Part shown: piece after piece, positions 8,066 to 17,069 of the stretch
Numbering within the stretch: position 1 is the first letter of the stretch
How the letters are laid out: every line of letters starts with the position of its first letter
Source of the DNA: Aestuariirhabdus litorea
GTDB lineage: Bacteria > Pseudomonadota > Gammaproteobacteria > Pseudomonadales > Aestuariirhabdaceae
Direction: 5' to 3'
DNA: 64,000 nucleotides
Assembly (NCBI RefSeq): GCF_003864255.1
Contig: NZ_QWEZ01000001.1
Location: forward strand, 1,736,001-1,800,000
Made by a program: the position numbers and the translations under genes
Notes under the pieces: generated by a model
What the model was told of the DNA's origin: nothing
Database searches by the model: none
What the model saw: only the letters and a program-made list of their open reading frames with translations

Positions 8066-8545
8066 ATGCCGCAGCGCACCATCCTCGACCTTTGTCTGCA
8101 CGATAGTAAAACCGTCACCGCCCTTCACAACCTGCTAACCCAAGAGCGAAAAGCGCTGGAAGAGCGTGATGCTGAGTCCCTCGAGTCTCTTCTCGGTAGT
8201 AAAAACAGCCTTATCAACCTACTTAATGAGAGCGCCTCAAAGCGCACTCAGCTGCTCGCTGAGCAGGGCTTTGAGCACAACCGTGAGGGAATGAAGCGCT
8301 ACATAGCAACGCTGTCCCCCGAACAAAGCGAGGAGCTGTCCGAACTCTGGTCGGAGCTGGAGGAAGGACTGGAAAGCTGCAAAGAGCTCAATCTGGTCAA
8401 TGCCAAGGTATTGCAACACACTCGCACAGCGGTTGACAGACTGCTCACAATCTATAGAGGTTCTGCCGCAAAATCTGTTAGCCTCTATGGAGAGGACGGG
8501 TCAGCGACCCGGGCGAACGAACACCGCAGTATTACCAAAGCTTGA
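8066..8545 (+). CDS. flgN: Flagellar export chaperone FlgN
   Basis: A 159-residue, helix- and Glu/Leu-rich protein of the FlgN family, the cytoplasmic chaperone of hook-filament junction proteins FlgK and FlgL. It contains the family-type segment LLTQERKALEERDAESLESLLGSKNSLINLL and a long C-terminal helix. The start is the ATG at 8066 preceded by CGGAGAAG; an open frame upstream overlaps flgM and is not used. It sits 10 bp after flgM, the standard order. Confidence 0.9.
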   Translation: MPQRTILDLCLHDSKTVTALHNLLTQERKALEERDAESLESLLGSKNSLINLLNESASKRTQLLAEQGFEHNREGMKRYIATLSPEQSEELSELWSELEEGLESCKELNLVNAKVLQHTRTAVDRLLTIYRGSAAKSVSLYGEDGSATRANEHRSITKA

Positions 8546-8595
8546 TAAGCCCTCCTGCGGAGCAGGTCAGGGAACCCATAAGGTTAGCGCTCAAC

Positions 8596-9324
8596 ATGGA
8601 CTCCAAAGACGATTATCGCCTGCTCACCAACCCCAGAGAGATTGCCAGCTACCTGAAGGCATCGAGTGACCATCAAGAGGCGGTAACGGTCTACTTCCCT
8701 GCCAAAGAGCAAGGTTACCGATCCCTGTTTGTGGAGATTGACCTGGATCGGGGTGAAATTGAGCTTGACTCCCTGGCCCCTACTCCAGGGGACAGCTTGA
8801 TGAGAAATCACGAGAAATTCCACGTCATCGGCAGTGTTTCCGGTGTACAGCTCAGATTTGATGACAACGTGTTGGAGCGGCTAAGTCAGGACAAGGACGG
8901 CCGCCAAGGCTATCGTATAAAGCTTCCCCAGAAGGTGCGCTATATGCAGCGCCGCGATGCGTTTCGAGCGCGCATCCCCTACAGCACCCACATCAAGGCA
9001 GTCCTGCAGGATGAGGAGCTACCAAACCCGTTAAGGGCGCGGCTGGTCGATATATCCGCAACCGGCTGTCGTTTAGTCATCAACAAAGCCGAACTGGAAT
9101 CTCTCCCACTGCGCAACGGATCCGGCTTTAGTTCGCTCAAATTCCAGATACCTGGCAGTGCAGAGATCGACACCATGGCCACCGTTCGTAACGTATTGAT
9201 CCGGGAGGAGGTCGACGAGGTGCAGGTGGGTATAGAGTATTGCAACCTGAGCGGCCTCAACGAGCGTTATATAGACCGCTTCGTTAACCAGCTTCAGCGG
9301 GACTCTCGTCACGGCGCCGCATAG
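8596..9324 (+). CDS. YcgR-type PilZ flagellar regulator
   Basis: A cytoplasmic protein of 242 residues with an N-terminal YcgR domain (about 1-105) and a C-terminal PilZ domain beginning at the arginine pair MQRRDAFRARIP (about 117) and the second c-di-GMP motif DISATGCRLVI (about 153). Both PilZ binding elements, RxxxR and D/NxSxxG, are intact, so it should bind c-di-GMP and slow motility. It lies 50 bp after flgN. The ATG at 8596 is taken as start, though the ribosome site is weak; frame remains open to 8542. Confidence 0.85.
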   Translation: MDSKDDYRLLTNPREIASYLKASSDHQEAVTVYFPAKEQGYRSLFVEIDLDRGEIELDSLAPTPGDSLMRNHEKFHVIGSVSGVQLRFDDNVLERLSQDKDGRQGYRIKLPQKVRYMQRRDAFRARIPYSTHIKAVLQDEELPNPLRARLVDISATGCRLVINKAELESLPLRNGSGFSSLKFQIPGSAEIDTMATVRNVLIREEVDEVQVGIEYCNLSGLNERYIDRFVNQLQRDSRHGAA

Positions 9325-9358
9325 CGGCAGCCTCTTCTTGCACCAGGGGATTCATCCG

Positions 9359-9961
9359 CTAGCGGCCGCGCCAGCGCCTGAAATCCTCCGGGCGATCTAC
9401 ATCCCATAGAGTCTCAAGCTCAACCCAGCCTACCCCTTCTTTCCTTAACCGCTCCCGGCTCTGCTGCAAAACCCTGTCACTGCCCCAATCAATACCCTGA
9501 AACAGCTCAGGAACCCGCTCACGAGTGCCGACCAGAACATAACCACCATCCTCAGCGGGCCCGAGCACCACGGGATGATGCTCAAGGGCCTCGAAGGCAG
9601 CTTCAATATAGGCCGGAGTCATCGCCGGGCAATCGCTGCCGACCACCACAGCCCGTTGAGCGTGGGACAACGCCACAGCGGTTGCCGCAGCCATGCGATC
9701 CCCCAGATCCCCATCAACCTGCAGATATCGTTTCCAACCCTTAAACACCGGTTCCTGAAAGGCCGGGTTCTGCGGGTCGAAACCCGCCCACAACTGTCGC
9801 TCAACCCCAGGGCACTGCGCCAGGGTGCTGGCACAGTGAAGCAGCAGCTCGGCATGCACCTGGGTCGCCACCTCCACACCAAGGCTCGGGATCAAGCGGG
9901 TTTTTACCCTCCCGCTGACCGGTGGTTTGGCAAACAGCAGTATCGCTTTAGAAAGGCTCAT
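9359..9961 (-). CDS. DUF2064 / TIGR04282-type glycosyltransferase
   Basis: A GT-A-fold nucleotidyl/glycosyl transferase of 200 residues, the family called selenodomain-associated transferase 1 (ArsS-associated in some genomes). Motifs: LFAKPPVSGRVKTRLIPSLG at the N-terminus (substrate loop) and VVGSDCPAMTPAYIEAAFEAL (metal-binding Asp region), followed by LGPAEDGGYVLVGT. Cytoplasmic, no signal. Begins 6 bp after the partner transferase gene, forming a two-gene operon. The radical-SAM partner often found nearby is absent, so the substrate is unclear. Confidence 0.88.
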   Translation of the reverse strand: MSLSKAILLFAKPPVSGRVKTRLIPSLGVEVATQVHAELLLHCASTLAQCPGVERQLWAGFDPQNPAFQEPVFKGWKRYLQVDGDLGDRMAAATAVALSHAQRAVVVGSDCPAMTPAYIEAAFEALEHHPVVLGPAEDGGYVLVGTRERVPELFQGIDWGSDRVLQQSRERLRKEGVGWVELETLWDVDRPEDFRRWRGR

Positions 9962-9967
9962 GGCAAC

Positions 9968-10645
9968 CTACTCCTGACGACGATATTGGTCAGCAAGGAT
10001 CTCGGGAGAAACACCCAGAAAATACAAAAACCTCAACTTCCACATGAGTGCTACCGTCCTGAAAACGCCCCTGGACTCCCAGCGGCGGCTCGATGTCACC
10101 AATGGTGTATTGATACAGACCGGAGCACCTCGCTTTTTTAGTCGACGGCTAATCTCAATATCTTCCATCAAGGGAATATCGGCGAAACCGCCCGCGGACC
10201 AGAACAGCGAAGGGCGCACGAAAATGGCCTGGTCCCCGGTCGCTATACCGGTCAAACGAGATCGCTTGTTGATAAACCAGGCAATAATCGGAAACAACCA
10301 GTGCCCCCCGCTCAGGCGCAGGTCGAATCGCCCCCAATCCCCTTTTTCACAGGCTTCGCCCAGCAGCCGGTCTGCCGCGTCCGGAAGCCGGGTATCGGCG
10401 TGAAGGAACAGCAGCAGATCCCCCTCTGCGGCAGCCGCGCCAGCCATCATCTGCTTAGCCCTGCCAGACTCTGCGTATAGAAGTCGATCCACCAGATCCT
10501 CCGCCAATGAGGGAGTTTCATCATGGCTGCCGCCATCCACCAGAATAACCTCATGCCCCCTGGCCCGAAGTGGCTGCAGGGCATTCAGGCTGGCAGCAAT
10601 GGAGAGGGCCTCATTAAGGGCTGGGATAATGACCGAGATTCTCAT
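9968..10645 (-). CDS. TIGR04283-type family 2 glycosyltransferase
   Basis: A GT2-family transferase of 225 residues (selenodomain-associated transferase 2). The N-terminal MRISVIIPALNEALSI and EVILVDGGSHDET strands are the nucleotide-sugar site; LLLFLHADTRLP is the DxD-equivalent region. A C-terminal hydrophobic segment (MWKLRFLYFLGVSP) may touch the membrane. The start at 10645 is chosen because family members begin with this beta strand. First gene of a pair with the DUF2064 enzyme; the two are commonly neighbours and linked in some bacteria to arsenosugar synthesis, which cannot be shown here. Confidence 0.87.
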   Translation of the reverse strand: MRISVIIPALNEALSIAASLNALQPLRARGHEVILVDGGSHDETPSLAEDLVDRLLYAESGRAKQMMAGAAAAEGDLLLFLHADTRLPDAADRLLGEACEKGDWGRFDLRLSGGHWLFPIIAWFINKRSRLTGIATGDQAIFVRPSLFWSAGGFADIPLMEDIEISRRLKKRGAPVCINTPLVTSSRRWESRGVFRTVALMWKLRFLYFLGVSPEILADQYRRQE

Positions 10646-10723
10646 GGAGAAAGCGAACACTCCAATATCGACAAGCACTGCAAACAGAGTGTCATTATGG
10701 ATCCGCTGGAGTAAAGGTAAACA

Positions 10724-10799
10724 TGGCGCTCCCACAGGGACTCGAACCCCGATCGATCGCTTAGGAGGCGACTGTTCTATCCTGTTGAACTATAGGAGC
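10724..10799 (-). tRNA. tRNA-Arg (anticodon CCU)
   Basis: A 76-nt tRNA with encoded CCA. The acceptor stem GCTCCTA pairs with TGGGAGC, the T-arm contains GGTTCGAGTCC and the anticodon loop CTCCTAA gives CCU, flanked by a 5-bp stem (GTCGC/GCGAT with one G-U pair). It reads AGG codons. It stands alone between the glycosyltransferase pair and the EamA gene; no integrase is seen next to it. Confidence 0.95.
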
Positions 10800-10910
10800 G
10801 AAGTTGGCAATCTTACAGATTCAGCGGGCATTTGCAATGCCGCCCCAAGCATTCAAAGGCGATCGACAGCGTTGCCATTAATACCGTATTTACGGTTCTG
10901 AGAGAATAGA

Positions 10911-11801
10911 ATGGACTCACCGCAGCGCTTACGCCTGGTCGCTTATACGGGCCTCATTATCGCAACCCTGTCCTGGGCCGGTAATGCCCTGGTGGGAAAA
11001 TATACCGCCGGATCCATTCCTCCGATGACCCTCTCCATGGGACGCTGGAGCCTGGCCCTGATCATTCTGCTGCCAATCGCCGGCCTACAGCTGTGGCAAC
11101 ACCGCGCCGTCGTACGCCAGTACTTTTGGAAACTGCTGCTGCTCTCGATACTGAGCATCACCTGCTACAACAGTTTTCTCTACATCGCTGTTCAAAAATC
11201 AACTGCCATCAACATCACCCTGATCACCACCGCCATGCCGATCGCCGCGATCGCATTTGCTTACTGGATACTGGGGGAGCGCCCGCGTCTCAAACAGGTG
11301 TCGGGAGTACTGCTGTCCCTGGTGGGTTTGTTGATCCTGATCAGCGAAGCCCGGTGGCAACGGCTGGCAGGCCTGGAATTCCAGGCAGGCGACCTGGTGA
11401 TGACTCTGGCAACGGTCTGCTGGGCGCTCTACTCCATCTTGCTGAAAAAGTTTTCCCCTCCCCTTCCCCCCGCGACCCTGCTGCTGACGCTCATCCTCAT
11501 GGGAACGCCCGTTATTGCCCCCTTCTACTATTGGGAGAGCCTAACCAGCAACTACACCGCCAGCCTCGATGAGCTATGGGTCTTTGCTTACGTGGCCGTC
11601 CTGCCCTCCATCGTTGCCTACCTGTGCTGGAACAATGGAGTGAAAACCCTCGGCTCTACGGTGCCCACCCTGTTCAGTTACCTGATCCCGATCTTCACCA
11701 TTTTGCTCGCGATACCGCTGCTCGGGGAGCAGCTGTTCCTCTACCACGCGGTGGGAGGTGCTCTAACCTTTGCCGGACTCTATCTCTCAACCCGTTCCTG
11801 A
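10911..11801 (+). CDS. EamA/DMT-family transporter
   Basis: An inner-membrane exporter of 296 residues with about ten hydrophobic helices arranged as two EamA repeats (residues about 12-140 and 155-295), the drug/metabolite transporter fold. Helix 1 is LIIATLSWAGNALVGKYTAG and the second repeat begins LVMTLATVCWALYSILLKKF. Substrates of this family are metabolites or amino acids and cannot be predicted here. Its 3' end overlaps the convergent M23 peptidase gene by 22 bp. Confidence 0.88.
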   Translation: MDSPQRLRLVAYTGLIIATLSWAGNALVGKYTAGSIPPMTLSMGRWSLALIILLPIAGLQLWQHRAVVRQYFWKLLLLSILSITCYNSFLYIAVQKSTAINITLITTAMPIAAIAFAYWILGERPRLKQVSGVLLSLVGLLILISEARWQRLAGLEFQAGDLVMTLATVCWALYSILLKKFSPPLPPATLLLTLILMGTPVIAPFYYWESLTSNYTASLDELWVFAYVAVLPSIVAYLCWNNGVKTLGSTVPTLFSYLIPIFTILLAIPLLGEQLFLYHAVGGALTFAGLYLSTRS

Positions 11802-12616
11802 GCGATCACTTCAGACATGGGTGGCACCAGCAGGGTTGGGTCAATGCGCTGTTCGAACCAGTTCATTCGCCAATCCAGGTGGGGGCCGGTAACCCGCCCC
11901 GTTGCACCCACCTCGGCCACCACCTGGCCCTGTTTCACCCGCTCCCCTGCCTTGACGAGAAGTCGGCTCAGGTGAAGAAAACTGGAGGAAACACCGTGGC
12001 CGTGGTCCATGATGAGCGTCCCTCCGGAAAAAAACAGGTCCGGCTCGGCAAAAGTGATGACCGCGTCAGCCGGTGCCACCACCCGAGTTCCGGTTGGCGC
12101 TGCTACATCAACCCCGTAATGGGGACGACGCGGCTCACCATTATAGAAGCGCTGGCTACCATAGACGCCCGATATGGGTCCGGTCAGGGGCCAAATGAAG
12201 GGTTTGGCGAAAAACTGGTGGGCCAGGTCCTGTTTGCGCGCAGAGCGCACCCGCGCATTTTCTGCACGAATTCGCACCAAATCCTCCGAGTTCGGTTGCA
12301 TAATCCGTTTCGCTATCCCTTCGATCCGCTGAATCCGATACTCCCGAGGTGCCAGCTCCAGGGTTTTCAGCTCTTCTCGACCATCGGGAAACACCAGCCG
12401 GTAATGCTGCTGAAGCGGCGCATCCCGGTCGAACCCCATCACAAAGGTGCCGTTGTCGGAGACCCGTATACGCCGCTTTCCAACCCACACTTGGTTGGCA
12501 CTGTCGGTACGGCCAATATAGAGACTGCCCTGGGTAAGCGAGGTTGCCTCCGCCACAGCGGCCCCCGCCACAAACGCCAACAACAGAGCACCAACCGACA
12601 ACCACTTCACACCCAT
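11780..12616 (-). CDS. M23-family peptidase (LytM domain), exported
   Basis: A periplasmic protein of 278 residues with a signal peptide (about 1-23) and a C-terminal LytM/M23 domain (about 150-265). The first metal motif is HYGVDVAAPTG (His and Asp ligands) and the HLSRLL helix is present, but at the site usually reading HxH the sequence is GPHLDWRMNWF, with Asp in place of the second His. This is seen in other gammaproteobacterial members. Likely acts on peptidoglycan or regulates amidases. Start ATG 12616 is taken at the signal peptide. Overlaps the convergent EamA gene. Confidence 0.87.
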   Translation of the reverse strand: MGVKWLSVGALLLAFVAGAAVAEATSLTQGSLYIGRTDSANQVWVGKRRIRVSDNGTFVMGFDRDAPLQQHYRLVFPDGREELKTLELAPREYRIQRIEGIAKRIMQPNSEDLVRIRAENARVRSARKQDLAHQFFAKPFIWPLTGPISGVYGSQRFYNGEPRRPHYGVDVAAPTGTRVVAPADAVITFAEPDLFFSGGTLIMDHGHGVSSSFLHLSRLLVKAGERVKQGQVVAEVGATGRVTGPHLDWRMNWFEQRIDPTLLVPPMSEVIAQERVER

Positions 12617-12738
12617 AGACGACCCACCTGATCTCGCTTCACTTAAGCCTCCCATTTCTACACTATATTAAGGCGAGCAGCAAAAACGCAACGGAGCCCC
12701 ATGAAAGAGAGCCCTGCCCCCATTAATGAGTTCCGCCA

Positions 12739-13392
12739 GTGATCCTGACAACCCACCAGCTCTGTAAAGGCTTCGAGCACCCCCTGTTGCAGGATATCAA
12801 CCTCCAGGTGGCACAAGGCGAAGTGGTGCTCCTACTGGGGGAGAGTGGCTCGGGAAAATCCACCCTGCTCAACCTGTTGGCCGGCATGCTGACACCGGAC
12901 AGTGGTCAGATAGAGATTGCCGGCCACCCACTTCACAGCATGAACGACGCCGAGCGAACCCGGATGCGAAGGCGCCATATCGGTTTCATTTACCAGCATT
13001 ACAATTTGATCCCAACCCTGACCGTTGAGGAAAACCTGCGCCTACCGCTGCAGCTTAACAACATACAGGGGGTGGAAGAGCGCCCCTTCCAGCTGCTCGA
13101 ACGGGTTGGGCTCCTTGAAGCGGCACAGCGCATGCCCGCCTCCCTGTCCGGCGGCGAGCAACAACGCGTCGCGATCTGCAGGGCGCTGGTACACTCCCCC
13201 TCCTTGATATTGGCTGATGAGCCGACCGGAAGCCTGGACAACGTAACCGCCCGCAAGGTGGTTGACCTGATGTTTGAACAGGTCCGGGCTCTTGGACAAA
13301 CACTGATGGTGGTCAGCCATAACGAGGCCCTCCAGACGCAAGTAGACGCGAGCTATCGGCTGCACGACGGGCACCTGGTCCCGCTGCCATGA
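12739..13392 (+). CDS. ABC transporter ATP-binding protein (LolD/AttE-like)
   Basis: A 217-residue ABC ATPase of the MacB/LolD group. Walker A GESGSGKS (residues about 35-42), Q-loop YQHYN, signature LSGGEQQR and Walker B LILADEPTG followed by the H-switch VVSHN are all intact. It uses a GTG start at 12739; the nearby ATG is out of frame. Its stop overlaps the start of the permease gene by ATGA. With the permease and the secreted hydrolase it forms a three-gene operon of the attEFGH type known in Vibrio and Agrobacterium. Confidence 0.92.
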   Translation: MILTTHQLCKGFEHPLLQDINLQVAQGEVVLLLGESGSGKSTLLNLLAGMLTPDSGQIEIAGHPLHSMNDAERTRMRRRHIGFIYQHYNLIPTLTVEENLRLPLQLNNIQGVEERPFQLLERVGLLEAAQRMPASLSGGEQQRVAICRALVHSPSLILADEPTGSLDNVTARKVVDLMFEQVRALGQTLMVVSHNEALQTQVDASYRLHDGHLVPLP

Positions 13393-15896
13393 AACTCCCC
13401 CTGCCCCTTAAAGCCATGATCGGGCACTACCGCAACCACCCCTGGCAGCTGTTATTGATGTGGGTCGGCATCGCGGTCGGTGTTGCCACCATCATTGCTG
13501 TCGAATTGCTCAACGACAGCGCCAGGCGCAGCATTATTCAAACCCAGCAAGCGCTTTACCCGGGCGCCACCCATCTTCTGGAGGGCGACCCGGTCACCCT
13601 TGAGGGTTTTTATCGCCGCCTGCTCAGGGAGGTACCCGGGGTCAGGGCAATGCCTATTTTGAGCGTCCCCCTGAGCGATCCCGCCACCGGCCAACGGATC
13701 GAGCTGTGGGGCATAGACCCCTTCAGCCTGTCGGGCTTCTCACTGCCGGTTGGACAACCCTCAGGGGAGGGTATCCGTAGCCAGGAGCTGATCCGCTACC
13801 CTAACGGTCTCTACCTGAGTGCGAATGCCGCTCGCGCTCTTCAGTGGTCTTCCTCCCAAGAGCGCGTACTATTGGGCCCGCGGGGCGAACACAGGTTACG
13901 CTTACTGGGCACCCTCCCCCCCTCGCAAGGTGGCGATGCCAGCTCCGCACCGCTGGCGATCATGGATATTGGCCCGGCCATGGAGATTTTCAAAGAAACA
14001 CCCGAGCTCAGCCAGGTATGGTTAAAATTGGGCCCTAAGGAGCAGCAGGCCCTTAGAGCCCTGCTTCCTGCCGACCTCAACCTGGCCAGCCTCGCGGACC
14101 AAACCCAACAGCTGCTGCAGATGAGAAACGCCTTTGAGTTGAGCCTCAATGCACTCAGCGCTATGGCGCTGCTGATGGGGCTTTTCCTCGTTTACAACAG
14201 CAGCCACTTTGGTTTTCTGCAACGCCAGCCCCTGCTCGCGCAGCTGCGAGCGCTGGGGGTTAGCAACCGCGAAATCAGCCACTACCTAGTCGTAGAATAC
14301 GCGCTGCTCTCTGCCACTGCCTCCGTCTTTGCCGTACCCCTGGGCTGGTTGTTAGCCCTGCAGTTGGGCGCCCTGATGGACAGCGGCCTGATGGCCAGCG
14401 ATACCAGCATTTCACTGGTGGGGGGCAACCTTCCCCTTGCCCTGGGAATTGGATGCGGCGCCAGCTTTGGCGCCTGCCTTATCCCGTTCCTCAGCAGTCC
14501 CGGGGCCAGCCCTCGCCCCTTTGGGGGGGCTGTTGCTGCCCACCCAGACGATAACAAGCTTCCACACTGGCAGTTGCCGGCCGCACTGTGCCTATTGCTG
14601 GTGGCGCTACTTCTGTTAATGCTCCCGGGGACCCCGATGCTGGTCAGCTATGGAGCGATCACCTCCTTATTGCTGGGATCCGCACTACTGGCGCCCCTTC
14701 TAGTGCGCGGTCTGCTAATTGGCGCAGAAGCTTTATGGGCGGGGCGCGTTCAAACCTGGGGCTGGCAGGGGCTGCTTATTCTGCGTGAAACCTTAGGCAA
14801 CCTGAGCAGAACCCGGGTTGCCCTCAGCGCCCTTATGGTCGCTGTGGCCACCAGTTTTGGCATGCAGTTAATGATCCACAGCTTTAGGGATTCCGTCGAA
14901 CAGTGGCTGGAGCAGCGCTTAAACGCTCCCCTCTACCTGCGCATGAGCGCCGGACCCGAAAGGCTACGCCCCTCCATCCCCCCCGCCCTGCTCAGCGAAC
15001 TAAAGGCGATGCCAGACATGGATGAGATCTCCGAAGTGGCTTTTGAGAGCGCCTGGGTGAGGGACCGTAAAGTGGAGCTTATCGTAGGCAACTTCCCGCC
15101 ACCGGCCCAGACGGGTTATCGACTGCTGGAAGACAATGGGCTCTCCCCCTGGCCCCAACTGGAGACCCGGGCAACCACCCTGATCAGCGAGCCCCTGGCC
15201 TACCACCTGCAACTCGGTGTGGGTGAGCGCCTCAAGGTCAGGCTGCACGGGCACCCCATGGAGCTGGAAGTGATCGCCATCTTTCAGGACTACGGCAGCG
15301 AACAGGGACGCCTTCTGGTCAGCAACCGCCTCTATGAGCGCTACTACTCCAAGACCCCCGCCAGCGCACTGGGTCTATACACGACCCTGGACAGTCAATC
15401 GCTTTACCAGAAAATCCCCAAGCGCTGGAAAAATGACGTGGACATCATCAACCAAAGCGCTCTCAGGTCCCGCTCCCTCGCGGTATTTGACCAGACCTTT
15501 GCCATCACTTCTGCGCTTCAGCTATTGGCCGTGGTGGTGGCTTTTATGGGGCTTTTCGCCTCACTACTGGCCATTTTGCTGGAGCGACGGCACCATCTGC
15601 GGGCGTTTCACCAGCTGGGACTGAGTGCCGGCGAACGGGCAGGTCTGTTACTCAGCGAAGGGGCGATTATCGGCTTTTGTGCCGGACTGCTTGCCATTCC
15701 CTGTGGTGAGGCCCTGGCCTGGATGCTACTCAAGGCAATCAACCTCAAAGCCTTTGGCTGGAATCTATACCTGACCCAGCACAGTGCGCTCTGGCTCCAA
15801 CCGATAGCACTTGCCGGCACTGCCGCACTGCTGGCCAGCCTCTATCCGGCCTGGCGTGTTACCCGCCCCCTCGGCGCTACCCAGGAGGACGAATGA
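13389..15896 (+). CDS. FtsX-family ABC permease (AttF/AttG-like)
   Basis: A large inner-membrane permease of 835 residues with two FtsX domains. Hydrophobic segments occur at about 20-42, then clusters at 252-275, 300-325, 350-370, 400-430, and again at 475-495 and 700-830. The long region 40-240 and the part around 500-690 are periplasmic. The duplicated layout corresponds to a fusion of the two permease halves that are separate in some attEFGH operons. Substrate is unknown; relatives move lipoproteins or lipids across the periplasm. Coupled to genes on both sides by ATGA overlaps. Confidence 0.87.
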   Translation: MKLPLPLKAMIGHYRNHPWQLLLMWVGIAVGVATIIAVELLNDSARRSIIQTQQALYPGATHLLEGDPVTLEGFYRRLLREVPGVRAMPILSVPLSDPATGQRIELWGIDPFSLSGFSLPVGQPSGEGIRSQELIRYPNGLYLSANAARALQWSSSQERVLLGPRGEHRLRLLGTLPPSQGGDASSAPLAIMDIGPAMEIFKETPELSQVWLKLGPKEQQALRALLPADLNLASLADQTQQLLQMRNAFELSLNALSAMALLMGLFLVYNSSHFGFLQRQPLLAQLRALGVSNREISHYLVVEYALLSATASVFAVPLGWLLALQLGALMDSGLMASDTSISLVGGNLPLALGIGCGASFGACLIPFLSSPGASPRPFGGAVAAHPDDNKLPHWQLPAALCLLLVALLLLMLPGTPMLVSYGAITSLLLGSALLAPLLVRGLLIGAEALWAGRVQTWGWQGLLILRETLGNLSRTRVALSALMVAVATSFGMQLMIHSFRDSVEQWLEQRLNAPLYLRMSAGPERLRPSIPPALLSELKAMPDMDEISEVAFESAWVRDRKVELIVGNFPPPAQTGYRLLEDNGLSPWPQLETRATTLISEPLAYHLQLGVGERLKVRLHGHPMELEVIAIFQDYGSEQGRLLVSNRLYERYYSKTPASALGLYTTLDSQSLYQKIPKRWKNDVDIINQSALRSRSLAVFDQTFAITSALQLLAVVVAFMGLFASLLAILLERRHHLRAFHQLGLSAGERAGLLLSEGAIIGFCAGLLAIPCGEALAWMLLKAINLKAFGWNLYLTQHSALWLQPIALAGTAALLASLYPAWRVTRPLGATQEDE

Positions 15897-17056
15897 AGGG
15901 CCCCGTATCTCCTCCCCTGTTGTGGGCGCTCATCCTGATAATCGCCACACTGGTTGGGGCAGGACTTTCGATCCAGCACAACGCCACGAAACCTGCTGGT
16001 GAGGCGGAGCGGAAACAGTCGGAGACTACCCTTCGTGCCCTTCTGGGTGACTCGGGCAGAGAGGCCGGGTTTCCCCAGGTTAAGGCGCCACGCCCCTTTG
16101 AGTTTCCTCTCGACCATTTGGGACACCCCGAATACCGGAGTGAATGGTGGTACGTCACCGGCCACCTGCGCCCCCAGGGGGCAACGGAGTTTCGTTATGG
16201 TTTTCAACTGACGCTCTTCAGGCACGCGTTGAGGCCCACCACGACTGCAATAAGCGGCTGGTCCTCCCCCCAGGTTTATATGGGGCATCTGGCGTTAAGC
16301 GACTTTCAACAGGAGAAGCACTTCAGCGAGGAGATCATCAGCCGCAGCGGTCCCGATCTGGCCGGATACGCTATGGACCCGCCCAGGGTATGGGTCAAAA
16401 GCTGGCGAATGGAGTCCGTTGACCCACCGGACTGGCTCCCTTTGCGCCTGGTCGCACAGGCCCCTCAGCAGTCGCTGGGGCTGGATCTCGAGCTAAGGGC
16501 CACGACCCCTCCCCTGTTGCAGGGGGACCGAGGTTTCAGCCCCAAAGGTCCCAACACCGCCTCCCATTACTATTCCTACCCCAACCTGCAGGTGCACGGT
16601 CTTCTTAGCACGGCAGAAGCAATGGAGATAGCCGTAGAGGGACAGGCCTGGTTCGACCACGAATGGGGCAGCAGCTATCTGGAGCCCGGGCAGCAGGGGT
16701 GGGACTGGTTCTCGCTTCAACTCGACAATGGGGTGACGTTGATGTGGTTTCAGATCCGCAGCCAAACGACCGAGCTGAATACCCGTGCAGTGACCCTCGC
16801 CGATGTTCAGGGAAACCGCCTTCCCCTCGACCCGGCCGAGGTCGAAGTCACCCCCCTGGATGTCTGGAGCAGTCCCAGCGGGCGACGCTATCCCAGTGGC
16901 TGGCAGCTCAGTATCCCCCGCTACCAAATTTCGCTCAGGATTGAGCCAAGAATAAAGGACCAGGAGATGAGGCTAGCGGTGGTTTACTGGGAGGGGGCGG
17001 TTACCCTCAGCGGTTCCCACAGCGGAGTGGGCTACGTTGAACTTAGCGGCTACTGA
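15893..17056 (+). CDS. AttH/CrtC-type secreted hydrolase-like protein
   Basis: A protein of 387 residues with one N-terminal hydrophobic anchor (PPLLWALILIIATLVGAGLSI, about 5-24) followed by the lipocalin-like AttH/CrtC fold. Family hallmarks are HPEYRSEWWYVTGHL (around 82), GFQLTLFRHAL, WFDHEWGSS and WDWFSLQLDNG. The carotenoid hydratase CrtC belongs to the same superfamily, but no carotenoid genes are near, so the link is to the ABC transporter: AttH proteins are encoded in the same operon in many gammaproteobacteria. The substrate is unknown. Confidence 0.87.
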   Translation: MKGPVSPPLLWALILIIATLVGAGLSIQHNATKPAGEAERKQSETTLRALLGDSGREAGFPQVKAPRPFEFPLDHLGHPEYRSEWWYVTGHLRPQGATEFRYGFQLTLFRHALRPTTTAISGWSSPQVYMGHLALSDFQQEKHFSEEIISRSGPDLAGYAMDPPRVWVKSWRMESVDPPDWLPLRLVAQAPQQSLGLDLELRATTPPLLQGDRGFSPKGPNTASHYYSYPNLQVHGLLSTAEAMEIAVEGQAWFDHEWGSSYLEPGQQGWDWFSLQLDNGVTLMWFQIRSQTTELNTRAVTLADVQGNRLPLDPAEVEVTPLDVWSSPSGRRYPSGWQLSIPRYQISLRIEPRIKDQEMRLAVVYWEGAVTLSGSHSGVGYVELSGY

Positions 17057-17069
17057 CCCCTGCGCGGGG

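Noticed and set aside
8542..8595. Extended N-terminus of the PilZ protein from a TTG overlapping flgN
   Set aside because: The added 18 residues are unlike the family and the ATG at 8596 begins the conserved part, although the upstream start cannot be formally excluded.
11576..12631. A 351-codon plus-strand frame overlapping the EamA gene end and the M23 gene
   Set aside because: Shadow of the peptidase frame; it starts inside the EamA gene in another frame.
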